DNA of 64,000 nucleotides from Hemibagrus wyckioides (GCF_019097595.1 NC_080713.1:8135699-8199698), one strand, 5' to 3'; counted from the first letter of the stretch, positions 10,275 through 22,929 are shown. A program made the numbers and translations. The notes: generated by a model from the sequence alone, not told the origin.

Positions 10275-13004
10275 CCAGTGTACTAGATCTCAATACAAAT
10301 GGTGGTCCAAATCCCATAGGATACATAACAGCATTTCAAAAAAATAAAAATAAAAATAAATCTCTCCTTCAAATCTTGTTTTTCTTGCTTCATTAAAGTA
10401 AGTCTGTCTGTGTTTTCTTGAAGACTAACACAGTGTAAGGGAGTAATTTGCATATCTTGGACTAGGTAAGAGGCAGGCTTCATGACTGCTCATTTCAAAA
10501 GTATGCTACTGCCTAGCCTCCAGCAAAAAATGGAGCCTGTGTATCTTCTGCACTTAGGGACCCAATACTTTGTGGATGTTGCTTCTCTCATGTGGGGTTC
10601 AGACTGGTCAACTGACTGCTCTGATCACCAGATGGTTCAGCAGACTGATGATAATCTGGCATTTCATTCCTTAAATCATTATTCAATCAGTTCAATTTCT
10701 GTCCATCATGAAAGCCTTTTATAAATTCATACAGCATGTATATATATATATATATAAACACACATGATAAGACAAAATACAGCAAGTAGGAACAGTCACA
10801 CCATGTTTCTCAAATGCAGTGAAACATCTGCATAGACAATCAAGTGCATGTGCACCTGGACAGGACTAAAACTAAATTTGATGATCACTGAGTTTGTAGA
10901 AAAACACAAAGTAAGTCATTCGGCAAGTAATTTCTCTGACCAGGCCTAAGAAAAATGGCCTGAAATTAATTCACCAAGGATAACATTTCTTAAAATAAGA
11001 AATTACCCCAGGATCCCATGTTAATTTTATCTCATTCACATAGGGCTAATGAGTGCTGAAGTCTGAAACGTCACAGACTTCCCCAGACACCATTATTCTT
11101 TCCTGTCGATGATCTTTCAGGCCCTTACTACATCTGCCATTAATTGCTTGGTTTTGGGGCATTTTGCCATTAGTAAGTAAAATAAATTCTCAGTTGGATT
11201 CAGGTCCATTTGCCTTTAAAAAAGTCCTGGGCTTTTTGGCGGATGCTTCAACCATATGATTTCTGAAGCTCTATCTATATGATGATAGAGCTCTGAAGCT
11301 CGATCATCATATATTCATTCATATATATATATATATATTCTCTTTCTTTAGCAGTCCCATAATCAATAAATACAAGAAAACCAGTTCTACTGTCATCTAC
11401 CACAATTGTATTCAATGGCATTTTAATGTTTCTGAGTGTGAACATACCAGCTAGTTGATTTGGCCGGTTTTTCTCTCTCATATACAGTAGGTTTGTTTTG
11501 ATTTTTCAGCCTAATGATGGACTGCCTTCATATTACTTCATATTAAGGTTTATGCAGCAAACAGATTCCAAATGCCAGTATGATGTCTCTTTTATCTGCT
11601 TCCTTGAAACAATGAGGAAATAACACATACCAGGCCATGTCAAGGTTGAGCAGCCAACTGTCCAAATATTTTGGTCTCTTAAAAGGGTAAGACCATCTCT
11701 GGTTGAGACCTTACTGTAGGTCTGATGTAGCTTTCCACCTGCTACGGATGTAATATGAATTAGGTATGAATATGACTGCATTAATTTTAAACAAGTAATG
11801 CATTCTAAATAAAAAAGAAATATGGATGCAAATAGGACGAGTAGTATTCTGTTGTTGTTGTTGTTGTTGATGCTGTTGTTTTTTTTTTTAGACAGCATGC
11901 CAGAAAGGTTCACAAGAATGATGCAAGACACTACAAAGACGTGATGCCGGCAGAAGGTTTTTATATTTTACAGGGTTTCAAGCACATGTTTGAAGTGTAA
12001 TAGTGTGATGCTAACATGAGTTTTATAACATGAACACAAATAGGAGGTGCACTGTTTGTTTTTTGTTGGTCATCAATGGTTTGCCCCAGTAACTTGAACT
12101 TATTTCAAACCAGGCTGACGTTCACACAAAAATATTTATTTATAGAGCCACCTCTGTATAGCTGATAGTCTGTATTCGAATCCATTTGGCAGGAGATTCC
12201 TGCCTTCTTCTGCAATTAAACTAAACTTTACTACACTGTTAAGCTAAAGTTTTTCACTAGTGATATCAAGCCTAAGTAACATCTGCAATATTTTCCGGTT
12301 AGCCAAGATCAAGCTTGTTCACTGTTCTGGTTATATGTCATATTCTATCACTAGTAATAGTTTTACTTGTACAAAATGGAGACAAAATGGAGATGCACAT
12401 ACTGATGCTAGAGAGGACTACTGAGACCAACTGCAGTATAGTTTCTGTAAGGGAATGCCTGGGTGCCTTAGAGATAAAATTAAAATAATGGACAATACAG
12501 TATGATAATGAAACATATAGAGAAAAATCTAGTCACAGCAGTAGAGCAATTAAACTTTTAGTCCCAATCCGAAAGACTAAACTAGTTACACTTCCTTTAT
12601 AAAAAATACCAGAAGCAATTAAACTTGTATTAAAATAACCAACTCCTCCCTTAGCACAGGCCTTGTACCTATATACATTAAAGTAGCAATTGTTAAACCT
12701 CAGATTTACAAATCTGTACTTGTCAACTGTGAAACTGAAGGAAAATATCACACTTCTTCATTATATCCCTTATATCCTATAAATTTTGTAGCATTGCAAC
12801 TTACAGCATTCACATTCATTAAATTTTTCATTCAGGAATTAGACCATGTCACAGTACTGAGGACACATCATATCTATTTATCTATCTAGCTAGCTAGCTA
12901 TAGGCATTAAAGCCACGTAAGCTAGAAGATGTTAAGGTGCTGTACAAGCTCAGGATCGCAATAAAGTTCTGTTCTGCAAATTGCTATTGTATTGTTGGCT
13001 GTTG
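10275..13004. other. Non-coding with short microsatellites
   Basis: No exon or transposon recognised. Simple repeats: (TA)n at 10737-10757, (AT)n at about 11319-11338, (GTT)n at 11849-11870 followed by a T run, and a CTAT/CTAG run at about 12870-12901. Around 11267-11320 there is a small inverted repeat built on 'gatgatagagctc'. Confidence 0.5.
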
Positions 13005-13235
13005 TATTGGTCAGGGTCATGGTGTTGCTGGAGCCTATTCCAAGAACACTGAGTACATTCACTCTAAATGGAAGGCAAGTCCATCACAGGGCACCATGGA
13101 CACACACATTCAAACACTCATTCACACCTACAGGCAATTTAGTGTAGCCAGTCTCCTTACCTACATGTGTTTGTTTGGGAACCCAAAGGAAACCCATGCC
13201 AACAAGTAGAGGACGTGTAAAACTCTGCACACACT
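13005..13235 (-). mobile_element. Degenerate Mermaid/DANA-like SINE
   Basis: Reverse-orientation copy recognisable from 'tgctggagcctattcc', 'agtccatcacagggcacca', 'attcacacctacaggcaat' and 'gggaacccaaaggaaaccc'. The head is eroded and no target duplication is visible. Confidence 0.7.
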
Positions 13236-14770
13236 GTAACATCATGCATTTTGAAAGTGTGTCATATTCAGATATTTCATCTAATCAATCTTTTGTGTAC
13301 TTTAGAGTGATTATTAACAGTTGACATCCTGGAAAAAAGCAAGGAATGAAACATATCCCGTCTGCCTAAATGGAAATACTGTACTCAAGTACGGTAAGAA
13401 ATTCCATTACAGTACTTCATTACTGTCCACTACTGGCCTTGCTACCCACTGCACCACTTTACCACCCGTTGTTATGCATGTATAATTGGCTGATAATGAT
13501 GTCCACCAAAAGAAAGGAGCTGTCATGCATCCCCCCCTCCCTGCATGTGACACACTCTAGTCTAGAGCATGGCACATGCTGTTAATATTTTGATTTCAGT
13601 TTCCATGCACTGCTTTGTTAACCATTTTCGGTCTTTTTGAGTTCTGTCTCCAACTCTGTCATATGATTGGTCTTTATCTCGATTGTTGTCTGTTGTATTG
13701 AATTAGTTCCTGATTGGTTTGTGAATTTAATCCTTTGTGTTTCATTGTCCCAGTGTGAAGTCTTGATACTGTTTTTCATTGTTGTTGTTGTTGTTTCTGA
13801 GCTGGTTCATCTTGATTCCTTGGGTCCTACTTTATGTTTCTGGGTTCCTTCTTTTGTTTTATGCCTTTTTCTTCAACTATGAGTATGGACATTCCTGGGT
13901 TAAACCAGACAGCCTTTTTAATATGACCTATGCTACAGACTATGAATACAATTATTGAATTAACCATAATAAACACCACACAGATATACAGTATATCCTC
14001 AGAGCATTTGGTATATTACGGTATAGCTTTGCACCCTGGTCCTGGAGCCAGAACATTTTTGGAAATGTTATATAGAAGAATGATAGTAAAGGCTAGCAAA
14101 GTGTAGTTTATTTGCTTTTTTAGTTCAATTTTAGTTTTTAGTTAGGAATTATGAATCATACACTATTAATAGTTTTCTCATTTTCCTGTTTTGATTGCAT
14201 CTGACCTTGCTAGTTATGCTCAAGCAACTAAAAATATCATAATTTGTCTTCTTTGTCCAGCCCTGTGTATTGCTGATTTTTATATTTTACATGCTCAGCC
14301 CACACATACCTACATTTTTACTGCTTGCTAGATAACAACCAAGGATTCATTAACTTTCATGGTCATATGATCAACATAGAGCCATCACAGTCCAGATTCG
14401 TGTTCACATTTAGTCATGCCTCACGAGTTCTCTTAGTCAATACAGAGAGAGGGATGGCTTTGGGCCCATCTCCTACTCAAAACCATGGTTTAGCCAGCAG
14501 GAGTGTGGGGGCAGTCACTGGGACACTTGGGAAATTGAAATGGGATGACAGGATTAGTTCTGAAGAACATGTAGAATTGAAAGGATTAGTTCTGAAGCTC
14601 TCTAATTCATGAACACTGATAAACCACCATGTCTGTCTATGTTACAGGTATTAAGATTTACTTAAATAAATTGATGCCTCAGTCTCTGTATGAAGAATGT
14701 GGCTGAATCAATTCAAAGGTGAATGTATTGAGTAAAATGTATACATGGATATATACATGGCCTCAGTTTA
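13236..14770. other. Non-coding, no gene recognised
   Basis: Contains a (TTG)n run near 13779-13797 and a 95-codon open frame at 14325-14612 with no recognisable domain. I see no splice-supported exon. Confidence 0.4.
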
Positions 14771-15710
14771 TGGCCTCTGTGTCTGTTAGTCCCAGTAAAG
14801 TGGGTGTGGCCTCTTTATCTGTCAGTCTCAGTGAAGTGGGAGTGACCTCTGTGTCTCTCAGTCCCAGTAAAGTGGGTGTGGCCTCTGTAGCTGCCAGTCC
14901 CAGTTAAGTGGGAGTGGCCTTTGTAGCAGTCAGTCCCTGTAAAGTGAGTGTGGCCTTTGTAGCAGTCAGTCCCTGTAAAGTGGGTGTGGCGTCTGTGTCT
15001 GTCAGTCCCAGTAAAGTCTGTGTGGCCTTTGTAGCTGTCAGTCCCAGTTAAGTGGATGTGCCCTTTTTGTCTGCCCATCCCAGTTAAGTGTGTGTGGCCT
15101 CTGTAGCTGTCAGTCCCATTAAAGTGGGTGTGGCCTCTGTGTCTGTCAGTTCCAGTAAAGTCTGTGTGGCCTTTGTAGCTGTCAGTCTCAGTAAAGTGGG
15201 TGTGTCCTTTGTGTTTGCCCGTCCCAGTTAAGTATGTGTGGCCTCTGTAGCTGTCAGTCCCATTAAAGTGGGTGTGGCCTCTGTGTCTGTCAGTTCCAGT
15301 AAAGTCTGTGTGGCCTTTGTAGCTGTCAGTCTCAGTAAAGTGGGTGTGGCGTCTGTGTCTGTCAGTCCCAGTAAAGTAAGTGTGGCCTCTGTAGCTGTCA
15401 GTCCCAGTAAAGTGGGTGTGGCCTCTGTGTCTGTCAGTCCCAGTAAGGTGGGTGTGGCCTCTGTGTCTGTCAGTCTGAGTAAAGTGGGTGTGGCCTCTGT
15501 GTCTCTCAGTCCCAGTAAAGTAAATGTGGCCTCTGTGTCTGTCAGTCACAATAAAGTGGGTGTGGCCTCTGTGTCTTTCAGTCTCAATAAAGTGGGTGTG
15601 GTCTTTTTGTCTGTCAGGCCCAAAAAAGTGGGCGTGGCCTAGGTGTCTGTCAGTCCCCGTTAAAGTGGGTGTGGCCTCTGTGTCTGTCAGTCTCAGTGAA
15701 GGAGTGGCAA
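14771..15710. repeat. 36-bp minisatellite with 144-bp higher-order repeat
   Basis: About 26 tandem copies of a 36-bp unit with core 'gtctgtcagtcccagtaaag' then 'tgggtgtggcctct'. Variants alternate 'tgtgtctgtcag' and 'tgtagctgtcag'. The variant 'gtaaagtctgtgtggcc' occurs at 15011, 15155 and 15299, exactly 144 bp apart, and 'cagtcccatt' occurs at 15111 and 15255, so four-unit blocks were amplified as a group. Because 36 is a multiple of three and the unit has few stops, both strands show long open frames: a 12-residue repeat with a GHTHFTG core on the minus strand, and one with SPSKVGVASV on the plus strand. There is no upstream exon or promoter evidence that either is translated. Confidence 0.93.
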
Positions 15711-16869
15711 CATCTTAAAGCTAACAATTTTCATCAGATGTTTTAAACTAATATTTTATATATTCATAAGATAATATCATCATACAAACACACATTGGGT
15801 GGCAGAACAAATTAGAACAAATTGCAAATCAATTAATTACAGTTTGTGAGAACAGAAATGTAATAAAATGGCTCCCTAACTTTTATTTCACAGGTGTCTG
15901 GACACAATTTATTCAAGAGTGTGCTCTCATGGGAAATTTTGTTTCAGTGTTTTTCAAAGTCAATGTGCCCTTGTTCGGACAATCCTTTTGGTATCACTGA
16001 TTTGTTGTGTGTCCATTTATTCTTTTTAATAATCAAGAGTGATCAGAAAAAATCAAGGAGAAATCAAGCACCATTGTGCGTGTGTGCGTGTGTGTGTGCG
16101 TGTGTGTGCGTGTGTGTGATGGTCTATGCTCCCTTTGCGTATCCATCCAACCAGGATCATGCAGGTTGACACATCATTAGCTGGTCTTCTTTCCTCTTGG
16201 CAATCCAAGTCAAAGGTCAATAAAAGGTCAACAGCTTCTCATTTCACCTTTCATTTCCTTCCTTCCTCCCATATATCTAGCCTTCGCTTCTCATTGTTTT
16301 CATTTCTGTCCTGATTTGACTTCCTTGTTCGTTCTATAATCTGTGTGCTCTTCCTCTTCCCCACAGTTGCTGTATATTCTTTTCTCCCATGTCCATCAAA
16401 TAAAATATTGATTATAAATCATTTTAGCAACCTGGAAGTAGCTTCCTGTGGCCATATTGTTGATGAGCTGTCTGTGCTGTCAGCTGCTCAATAGTTCAAA
16501 AGTTTACTAGTGCAAAAAGGCATTCAAGAAAATTACAAAATTATTTGAAGTGTAAGACAAAAGTTTCTGTGTTATACAGGATGTCAAAACTGATGTCCCA
16601 GGACAACATCAACACTCCCTTTGTTGGTGCCACTGATTCACCTGCATAAACCTGCCTCCAGGTCATAACAGCAGTAGGGGTCAGAAAAGATTCATTCTAA
16701 AGAATTCAGAAATGATTGCTAATTATTAATTACTAATTATAATAATCCTAGAGCAATTAGTCCATCATGGGCATCTGTGAGCTGATGTGTGTGGAAAAGG
16801 GTAGCTAATGCTTTCCTCCAAGTGTGTTATGTTGTCCTGTGATGCAGCAAGAGCAGAAGAAAAGAGAAA
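15711..16869. other. Non-coding; TG microsatellite at 16077-16120
   Basis: A TG/CG-alternating dinucleotide run lies at 16077-16120. The rest is AT-rich with pyrimidine tracts (16240-16370) and no recognised exon or transposon. Confidence 0.5.
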
Positions 16870-17010
16870 AGAGGTAGTTATGATAGTTAAGACGTTGGAA
16901 TACTGATCAGACGGTTGAGAGTTCAAATCAAGAGACCACCAAGTTGCCACTGTAAATGCAAGTTGCCCTGGATAAAGGTGTTGGCCAAATGCCATAAATG
17001 TAAATGTAAT
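16870..17010 (+). mobile_element. tRNA-derived SINE (type 2)
   Basis: Head shows 'tagttaagacgttgg' and a B-box-like 'gagttcaaatc'. The tail reads 'gccctggataaaggtgttgg', then 'ccaaatgccataaatgtaaa', the end shared by a common fish tRNA SINE. Diverged but nearly full length; related copies at 41078-41255 and 41467-41640. Confidence 0.75.
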
Positions 17011-17619
17011 AGTTAGCTAAATTCATGTGTCTTGGAGGAAGCACTTATTAGCCATCACCCTCATCTTGTTGTTAGCTGTTGTGTATATACTTAGCTGGCT
17101 GGTGGGTTGGAATTGGGGAGGGGAACCACATATTCCAGTAACTCCAAAAACTCTGCCTAGAGTAGCCTCTCAGCACTTTTGACCCTGTTCAGCTTCCACG
17201 CTGCTCAAAACAAACACAGTAGGCAACCTAGCATGCTGTTTAAACTAAGCACGATTACAGCCATGGCAGAACTCAATAATATGTACCAATATGACAGGTA
17301 AGTCCAGTCAATGTCTTTTCTTGCCTGTATGTGTTTCATTTCTTCCAACGTCCCAGCAGAAAAGAACCACCGTTCTTTCCTTAAAGTAAAGACAAAAATG
17401 GAGATTACAAGAAATGAGACACAGAATGATAAACAGCATACAGGTTCATCAAGACTCCTTGTCTGCAAGAGCCATTATGTCAATAATCTTGTTATTTTGA
17501 TATAAGTTTCACTGATTGTGTTAAAACAGCATACTGCCTAATCCACCAGCCTAATGTATCACCCCGAGCGCTGTATGCGTTCCACTTAGAAATTTATGCA
17601 TGCTTTTTGATGCGTACTT
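17011..17619. other. Unclassified sequence
   Basis: 17025-17150 has a semi-repetitive look (a 'ggaggaagcac' block and GGTGGGTTGG) that may be another fish interspersed repeat, but I cannot name it. No exon recognised. Confidence 0.3.
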
Positions 17620-18020
17620 AATCCAGACAAGATTACTACAATGCTTATGTAGCCTACCCCAGGAGCTGTATTACTAATATACATCATGTTCAAAATGCTG
17701 CCGGCAGAATCCTGACACGCGTATTAGAGATCACATTACACTGACACTTAAATTCCTTTAGTGACTCCACAAACCTTTTAGAGTCTTTTATTCGTATTCA
17801 AACATTTCCATGCTCCTGCCCTCTCTGGTGCAGCAAGATGATTATCATTATTGTTTACATATTGCATTCAGTTTTCATTTTCTTTTAGGTTTATTTCTCT
17901 TTTGATTTAATCGTATTTAATCGTCTTTTTCATCTTAATAGCTTCATTTGGTGTCCTGTATTAATGACTCTGTAAAGCACAATATATTCTTAAGAAGATT
18001 ATTATTATTAGTAGTAGTAG
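17620..18020 (+). mobile_element. LINE fragment: reverse transcriptase C-terminal end and 3' tail
   Basis: Translation of 17632-17740 gives a DYYNA motif, then CITNIHHVQNAAGRILTRVL, which matches the conserved region after the reverse-transcriptase domain of L2/Rex1-type LINEs (usual form DYCNALL...LQ.VQNAAARILT). A stop follows in 'HYTD..'-type decay. The sequence continues to a 'gtaaagcac' block and an (ATT)n tail near 18000, consistent with a 3' end. No functional enzyme remains. Confidence 0.78.
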
Positions 18021-18329
18021 TACTGATAAGAAGAAGACGGTGTTTGTCTTGAGGCTTTAGACAGACTGACTGTTTTATTCACCATGCTTGTTAAAACTGG
18101 TTCATTACCCAACCTGATATTTACAGGATTAAAGTATTAGAAAGTCCTAAAAAAAAATACTAAAAAGTAAATTAAAACGTTTCCTCGTTGTTTCGGTGAA
18201 ATATACTATAAGTTTCTTTAAATTGAGATGTTTTTGTATGTTGTAAATAGAAAATCATCGAAATATTTTGTGTCTATAATTTGTTTGAAGTCTGTCAAAC
18301 CAACATACAAAATGTTACATACATACATA

Positions 18330-19470
18330 CAGCCCTATTACTGGGAGATGACAGCACCCACCTCTTCCTCTGAGGCATTGACCTCTACTATGAAAGGCAG
18401 GTTGGGATCTGGGTGTTTTCTAGTTCAAGAAATTTGCAAAACCTGTGGAGTTTGTTGAATATTTCAGACCCTGCTTTGCAAGGAACTGCCTGCACTTTGC
18501 CATCATGCCCCAATTTGTCTGGCATGAGTATAAAATCCAATTTTTTAGGAGCCTATGAAGGAGTCTCTGAAGGATGTTCATGACATGGATAATGTGTTTT
18601 TAATTGGGTAAGAATTTCCAAGTATATCAGATATTTCCAAGAATATCATTAACAAAAGCCTGAAACGCATGAATAGTGTTCGCTATTGTGATGAATGTCT
18701 TCCACTTGTCATGCTCATAAATTCTGCTGGAACAAGTCGCAGTGGATATATCATTACTTGATGATTATATGTTTGAGACCTTGGTAATCAATAGATGAAT
18801 GCAGACACGGTCCACATAATGATCTGGTCAATACTGGTCAAACAACAGGTCAAGATTATAGTCATATGGCCTTTGAGTTTGCAGATACACAGAGTAGCAT
18901 TCTGGAAGGATCATGCCATGGATTACAAAGACAAAGATGAGCTCAATATCAAATGCACTTGTGAAAAGACATAGAGGAAATACATTTATAATGTATGTTG
19001 AGCCCCTTTTCTACATGGTTCCAATCAAGGGCTTAAACTGGGATTGGAATTTGGTTTACAAGGTTTACTTTCTGTAGTACTTGGAAATGTTGAAAAGTCT
19101 ATGAATTTGGCCATTGCCCCGGTGTTAGTTGTTTATGGTTGGAATGAAGAACCCAGTGTTTGAAGCAGGAATTAGGGTGAGAAAATGAAATGGCTTTGGG
19201 GGAACAACAAAGGAACAAATGACAGTTGAGTAGTGGGAACACTGGGTAACACTGAGCGACAGTAGAGGCAGAAGCCCTTCATCTGAGATTCCTCTTTGAT
19301 GATCATCATAGGACAGTCTGGGCTCTGAATCAGGAATTGACTTACTCTGTCAAGTGGTGGGGTCAGATCTGATGGGAGTTTTTCCTCTGATTGTCTTCTT
19401 ATGATGAGTGAAAAGCAGCTGTAAGGTAATTCCACATTCTTAGCAATGTACAGGTTTGTTCCATCCAATT
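18330..19470 (-). pseudogene. Ty3/Gypsy retrotransposon relic (gag end, RT, RNase H start)
   Basis: Read on the minus strand, from high to low coordinates. A gag-like tail with a CLYC zinc-knuckle remnant lies near 19260-19290. A reverse-transcriptase segment with SSIDYQGLK follows near 18780-18815, then EHDKWKTF and FQAFVNDILGNI (about 18640-18715), HVMNILQRLL, a GFANF-like tether, and finally DPNLPFIVEVNASEE at about 18350-18395, the start of RNase H. The catalytic YxDD region that should follow FQAFVNDIL is absent, several stops interrupt the frame, the protease is not visible and no LTRs were found. It is an old internal fragment without function. Confidence 0.72.
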
Positions 19471-20094
19471 CTAGCAGCCATAGTGCAAAATTAAAGAGAA
19501 ACTTATCCGCTGTGCAGAATTTAAGAAAAGCTTATCCGCAAGTACAATGAGCATGATTTAGAATGATTTTTTTCCCCCGACTTTATTCTACCCTGTTGTG
19601 CTTGTTGTGCAATGAGAAGCCAAGAGGTGCTGGGCTAGTGAGAATATGACCTGGAAGATGTTGAAACTAGTTATTAAAGATTTTTTCTGTAGCGCACAAA
19701 GAGGCAAGCTTTTGCTATTTGTTTCTAATGTTATGGCCTTGAGAAGTGGGAGCTTGACAGAGACCACTGAAACCCACTGAGTCCTTAATAGAGGCAAAGT
19801 CCTCTGCCATAAATGGCAGACAGACAGACACAATTACAGGTTTCACTTTTATTAAAAGGAAAAAATGGCATTCTTAAAATGGTAGTCCAGAGATCCATGA
19901 ACAGGCAGGAACTAGAGCAGATAAAATGGGTAATCAGTGAATAAATCAAGGTCAAACTAGTAAACAACACAGGAACACAGGCTCAATAACACACTAGCAA
20001 AAGCGGAAGCAAGACTTCAGCTAGAGCAATAATTTTGTGAAAGCCCAAAGCTTGGGTCAGAACTGATATAATGATATTTTCTTCATCCCAGGGA
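19471..20094. other. Unclassified, possibly repeat-derived
   Basis: The run 19860-20030, rich in 'aacaggcaggaac', 'aacacaggaacacaggc' and 'caaggtcaaac' phrases, has the style of a moderately repetitive fish element also hinted at 35190-35390. I cannot assign it. No exon recognised. Confidence 0.3.
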
Positions 20095-20330
20095 GTTTTT
20101 CCTTGCCACCGTCACCACAGGCTTGCTCATTATGGATAAAACAAAATCGTTTAATAATTTAATTTATTAATTTATTCTTATTTCTAGGTATTTCGTTTTT
20201 TTTAATATATATATTTTTTTATTTTCACCCCCCCCCTTTCTCCGTTTCTCTTCTTTTGTAAAGCTGCTTTGAGACAATGTTCATTGTAAAATACGCTATA
20301 AAAAATAAATTGAATTGAATTGAATATAAG
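20095..20330 (+). mobile_element. L2-type LINE 3' end
   Basis: Carries 'agggagtttttccttgcc', then 'ctgctttgagacaatgttca', 'ctataaaaaataaattg' and a terminal (AATTG)n tail, the 3' UTR layout shared with 24370-24835 and 25235-25712. Only the last 240 bp are kept; a C run at 20228-20237 lies inside. Confidence 0.8.
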
Positions 20331-20399
20331 GATTATATTTACTACTGAAGGCATTTTGAATAAAGATCCATAATTTGAAATTGTTCTTTAGAGATTGGT

Positions 20400-20725
20400 G
20401 TATTTACACGATATAACTAAGGGGTATATTTACACCAAGCAGCAAGTGAGCAACAGCTGAGTAGCAGTTATTAGGCATATTATACTGAGTACCAAGTATT
20501 AAGTATATTTACATTAAGTAACACGTGTAACAGCTGAGCAACAGGAATTAGTTGCAAGTTACAGCCAAGTAACGGGTAATAGGTATAATTACACTTTGTA
20601 ATAGCTGGGTAACAGCTGAGTAGCAGGTGAGTAACAGGTCATAGGTATATTTACACCAAGTAATAGTTGAGTAATAGCTGAGTAACAGGTCATAGGTATA
20701 TTTACACTGAGTAACAGGTGCAAAA
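20400..20725. repeat. Degenerate minisatellite, 40-70 bp units
   Basis: The phrase 'ggtatatttacac' recurs with drift at about 20421, 20473, 20512, 20582, 20644 and 20695. Between these lie variable numbers of an 11-bp subunit 'gagtaacagct'. Spacing therefore varies from about 39 to 70 bp as subunits are gained or lost. Confidence 0.8.
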
Positions 20726-20879
20726 ATTGCATAAGGTGTGTGTTCAGGGCAAAGCAGTTGTTGAGAAGCTAGTAAACAGGAAGCGGTAAAGACAGTTTAC
20801 AATGATAGCGCAATAATATGTTGCGACATATATTTAAAAGTCAATGTTAGTGAAGTTAAAAGTAAAATTTAACTAGATA

Positions 20880-21115
20880 TTATTCATGCTCAAGTGGTTA
20901 AGGCTCTGGCTCTGGGTCGTTGACTAGAAGGTTGGGGGTTCAAGCCCCAGCACCGCCAAGTTGAGCAAGGCCCTTAACCCTCTCTGCTCCAGGGGCGCTG
21001 TATCACCGCTGACCCTGTGCTCTGACCCCAACCTCCAAGGATGGGATATGCGAAGAAAGAATTTCACTGTGCTGTAATGTATATGTGAACAAATAAAGGC
21101 TATTTCTATTCTTCC
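20880..21115 (+). mobile_element. tRNA-derived SINE (type 1)
   Basis: tRNA-like head with 'gtggttaaggctctgg' (A box region) and a good B box 'gggttcaagcccc'. The body has 'aaggcccttaaccctctctg' and the tail 'gaatttcactgtgctgtaat' then 'aaataaagg'. Related copies lie at 51040-51205, 54057-54290 and 61435-61602. Confidence 0.85.
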
Positions 21116-22929
21116 TGTGTCATTGAACTAGCTAATGTGTCTGATATGTCAACAATATTGATGTATAATGTCAATCGGAGGCCTGTTTCCTTCCATAGTT
21201 TTGGTTTTAACTTATGACCCTGTCATTTTCAGATTATAAATATAGATTTCAAAAAAAATGCTCTCTTTCATCCAGTCTCTTCTACAGTAGATCCCAAGTG
21301 TCACAGTCAAATTATCTATAAACAGCATAGCCTTTCCATCATTTACATGCTTGAATAATTCAGCTTCACAAATGAATGATGTGTTGCTAGAGCAGGTGCT
21401 TTTCTGTTCTATTTACCAAATAGCAGGTTTACCACCAATTCAGCTCATTAACACTTCAGCTCAAGTGAACATTATTTTTTTTTTTAGATTTGCTGACCTT
21501 ATCACATTAAGTTAACTTTGCAAGCCTGCACAAAATTTTTCACACTACTTCTGTTTTTTTTTTTTTGCCTGGAGTGGCATGCTTGGCCACATCAGTTTAT
21601 ATCATTAATGTCTACAGAAAGGAAACATTCACATTATTTGACTATAATGACAAATCAAATTTTTACTAGCATGCTGCCAGGGCAGACTTTCAATCAATAG
21701 CTCTATCAGGTGCGATTATGGAGGTATAAGAGGGGAGCATACTCTAAGAGCACAGGCCGGAGTAACCCACTGGACTAAATTTGTATTAATGTTCCTACTA
21801 ATTAATTAACAAATTCAATCAATTCAAGTGATGGCTTATTTGAACAAAGAATTCAAATTCAAGTAAGATACATACAATGCTATATTCAATGACAACAGGC
21901 ACTCGAGCTAGCATGGACTCTAAAGGTTTGTGCAAATCCTTTGATTAGTTTTAGAATAAATTCATCAGAATATTGTCTGTATTGTCAGTAGAAGAGATTA
22001 GGCACATAGGAAGTATGACCTTTTATACAGAGCGTTTAACATGTTCAGTATCACACATTTGCAATTACATTTTAATAGGGACATGCAGAATCTTAAATAT
22101 ACGGTATATTCAAGATATTGAACCTTTACTTCTAAAAACATGTCTGGATTTAGACTTTTGAACCCAACTGTGTGTGTGTGTGTGTGTGTGTGTACTCAGC
22201 CATGCTCGCATGACATGATTGAATTCATTCTTTAAGAGAGATAGACATATTAGTTTAGTTTTTTAAGCTATTGACATCCATTAGATTTTAGTCATCTTAT
22301 CTAATATCTTGACTAGTTGTCACTGTAATATACCTAATTTTTTTATTTCAGCTTGAATTCAATGAAATTTAGCTTTAGAAATTTAATTCAATGTTTCTAC
22401 TTTAACTAAATTACAAACAACAGATTATTTGAACTGTCAGATGTCATGTTTCATATACAGGCGTGTAATTAATTCAACTGAGTTTGCCAGCTCATACAGT
22501 CAAGAAGCTGAATACTCTACTACAAATATTTGATGTCAAAAAAATCAGCCATGAGCAGGTTAATTAATAGACTGAGCTTATTCAAATATTTGAAACTAGG
22601 AACTTCATCATGCAGCTTACATTGAGCCTGCTTCATTAACATTTGCAAAGACTCCTAAAACACTCCCGATGATAGAAGTGCTCACTACAGAGGATGTCAA
22701 CCATCAGTGGATGAATGTGCCTTTGGGAAGAAATCTGATGTTAGGGATTTGGAGACAGTCGTTAGGTCACAGAGTAAAGTTAAGGGCGGAGTGTTGGCGT
22801 CTCCAGGGACGTCACAAGGAAGGTAGAATCCACCCGGGCTAAAAGTTGAGCAACTGTAAACCATGAAACTTTATGCGCTTTGCTTAGAATTTCAAATAAG
22901 CAAAGAAACTACGCTCACTGAAAACGTTA
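21116..22929. other. Mostly unique non-coding sequence
   Basis: No exon recognised. (GT)n at 22170-22193. The parts 21140-21480 and 22440-22680 are repeat-free and homeodomain-site rich (TTAATTA, CATTAACA), so they are possible conserved non-coding elements; unverified. Confidence 0.4.

Noticed and set aside
14815..15549. 244-codon open frame on the minus strand as a His-rich repeat protein gene
   Set aside because: It is the direct product of a 36-bp minisatellite with few stops; the plus strand is open too, and there is no supporting exon structure.
20887..20960. True tRNA gene
   Set aside because: A- and B-box-like words are present, but the sequence cannot fold as a full cloverleaf by eye and continues into a SINE body and tail shared with other copies.
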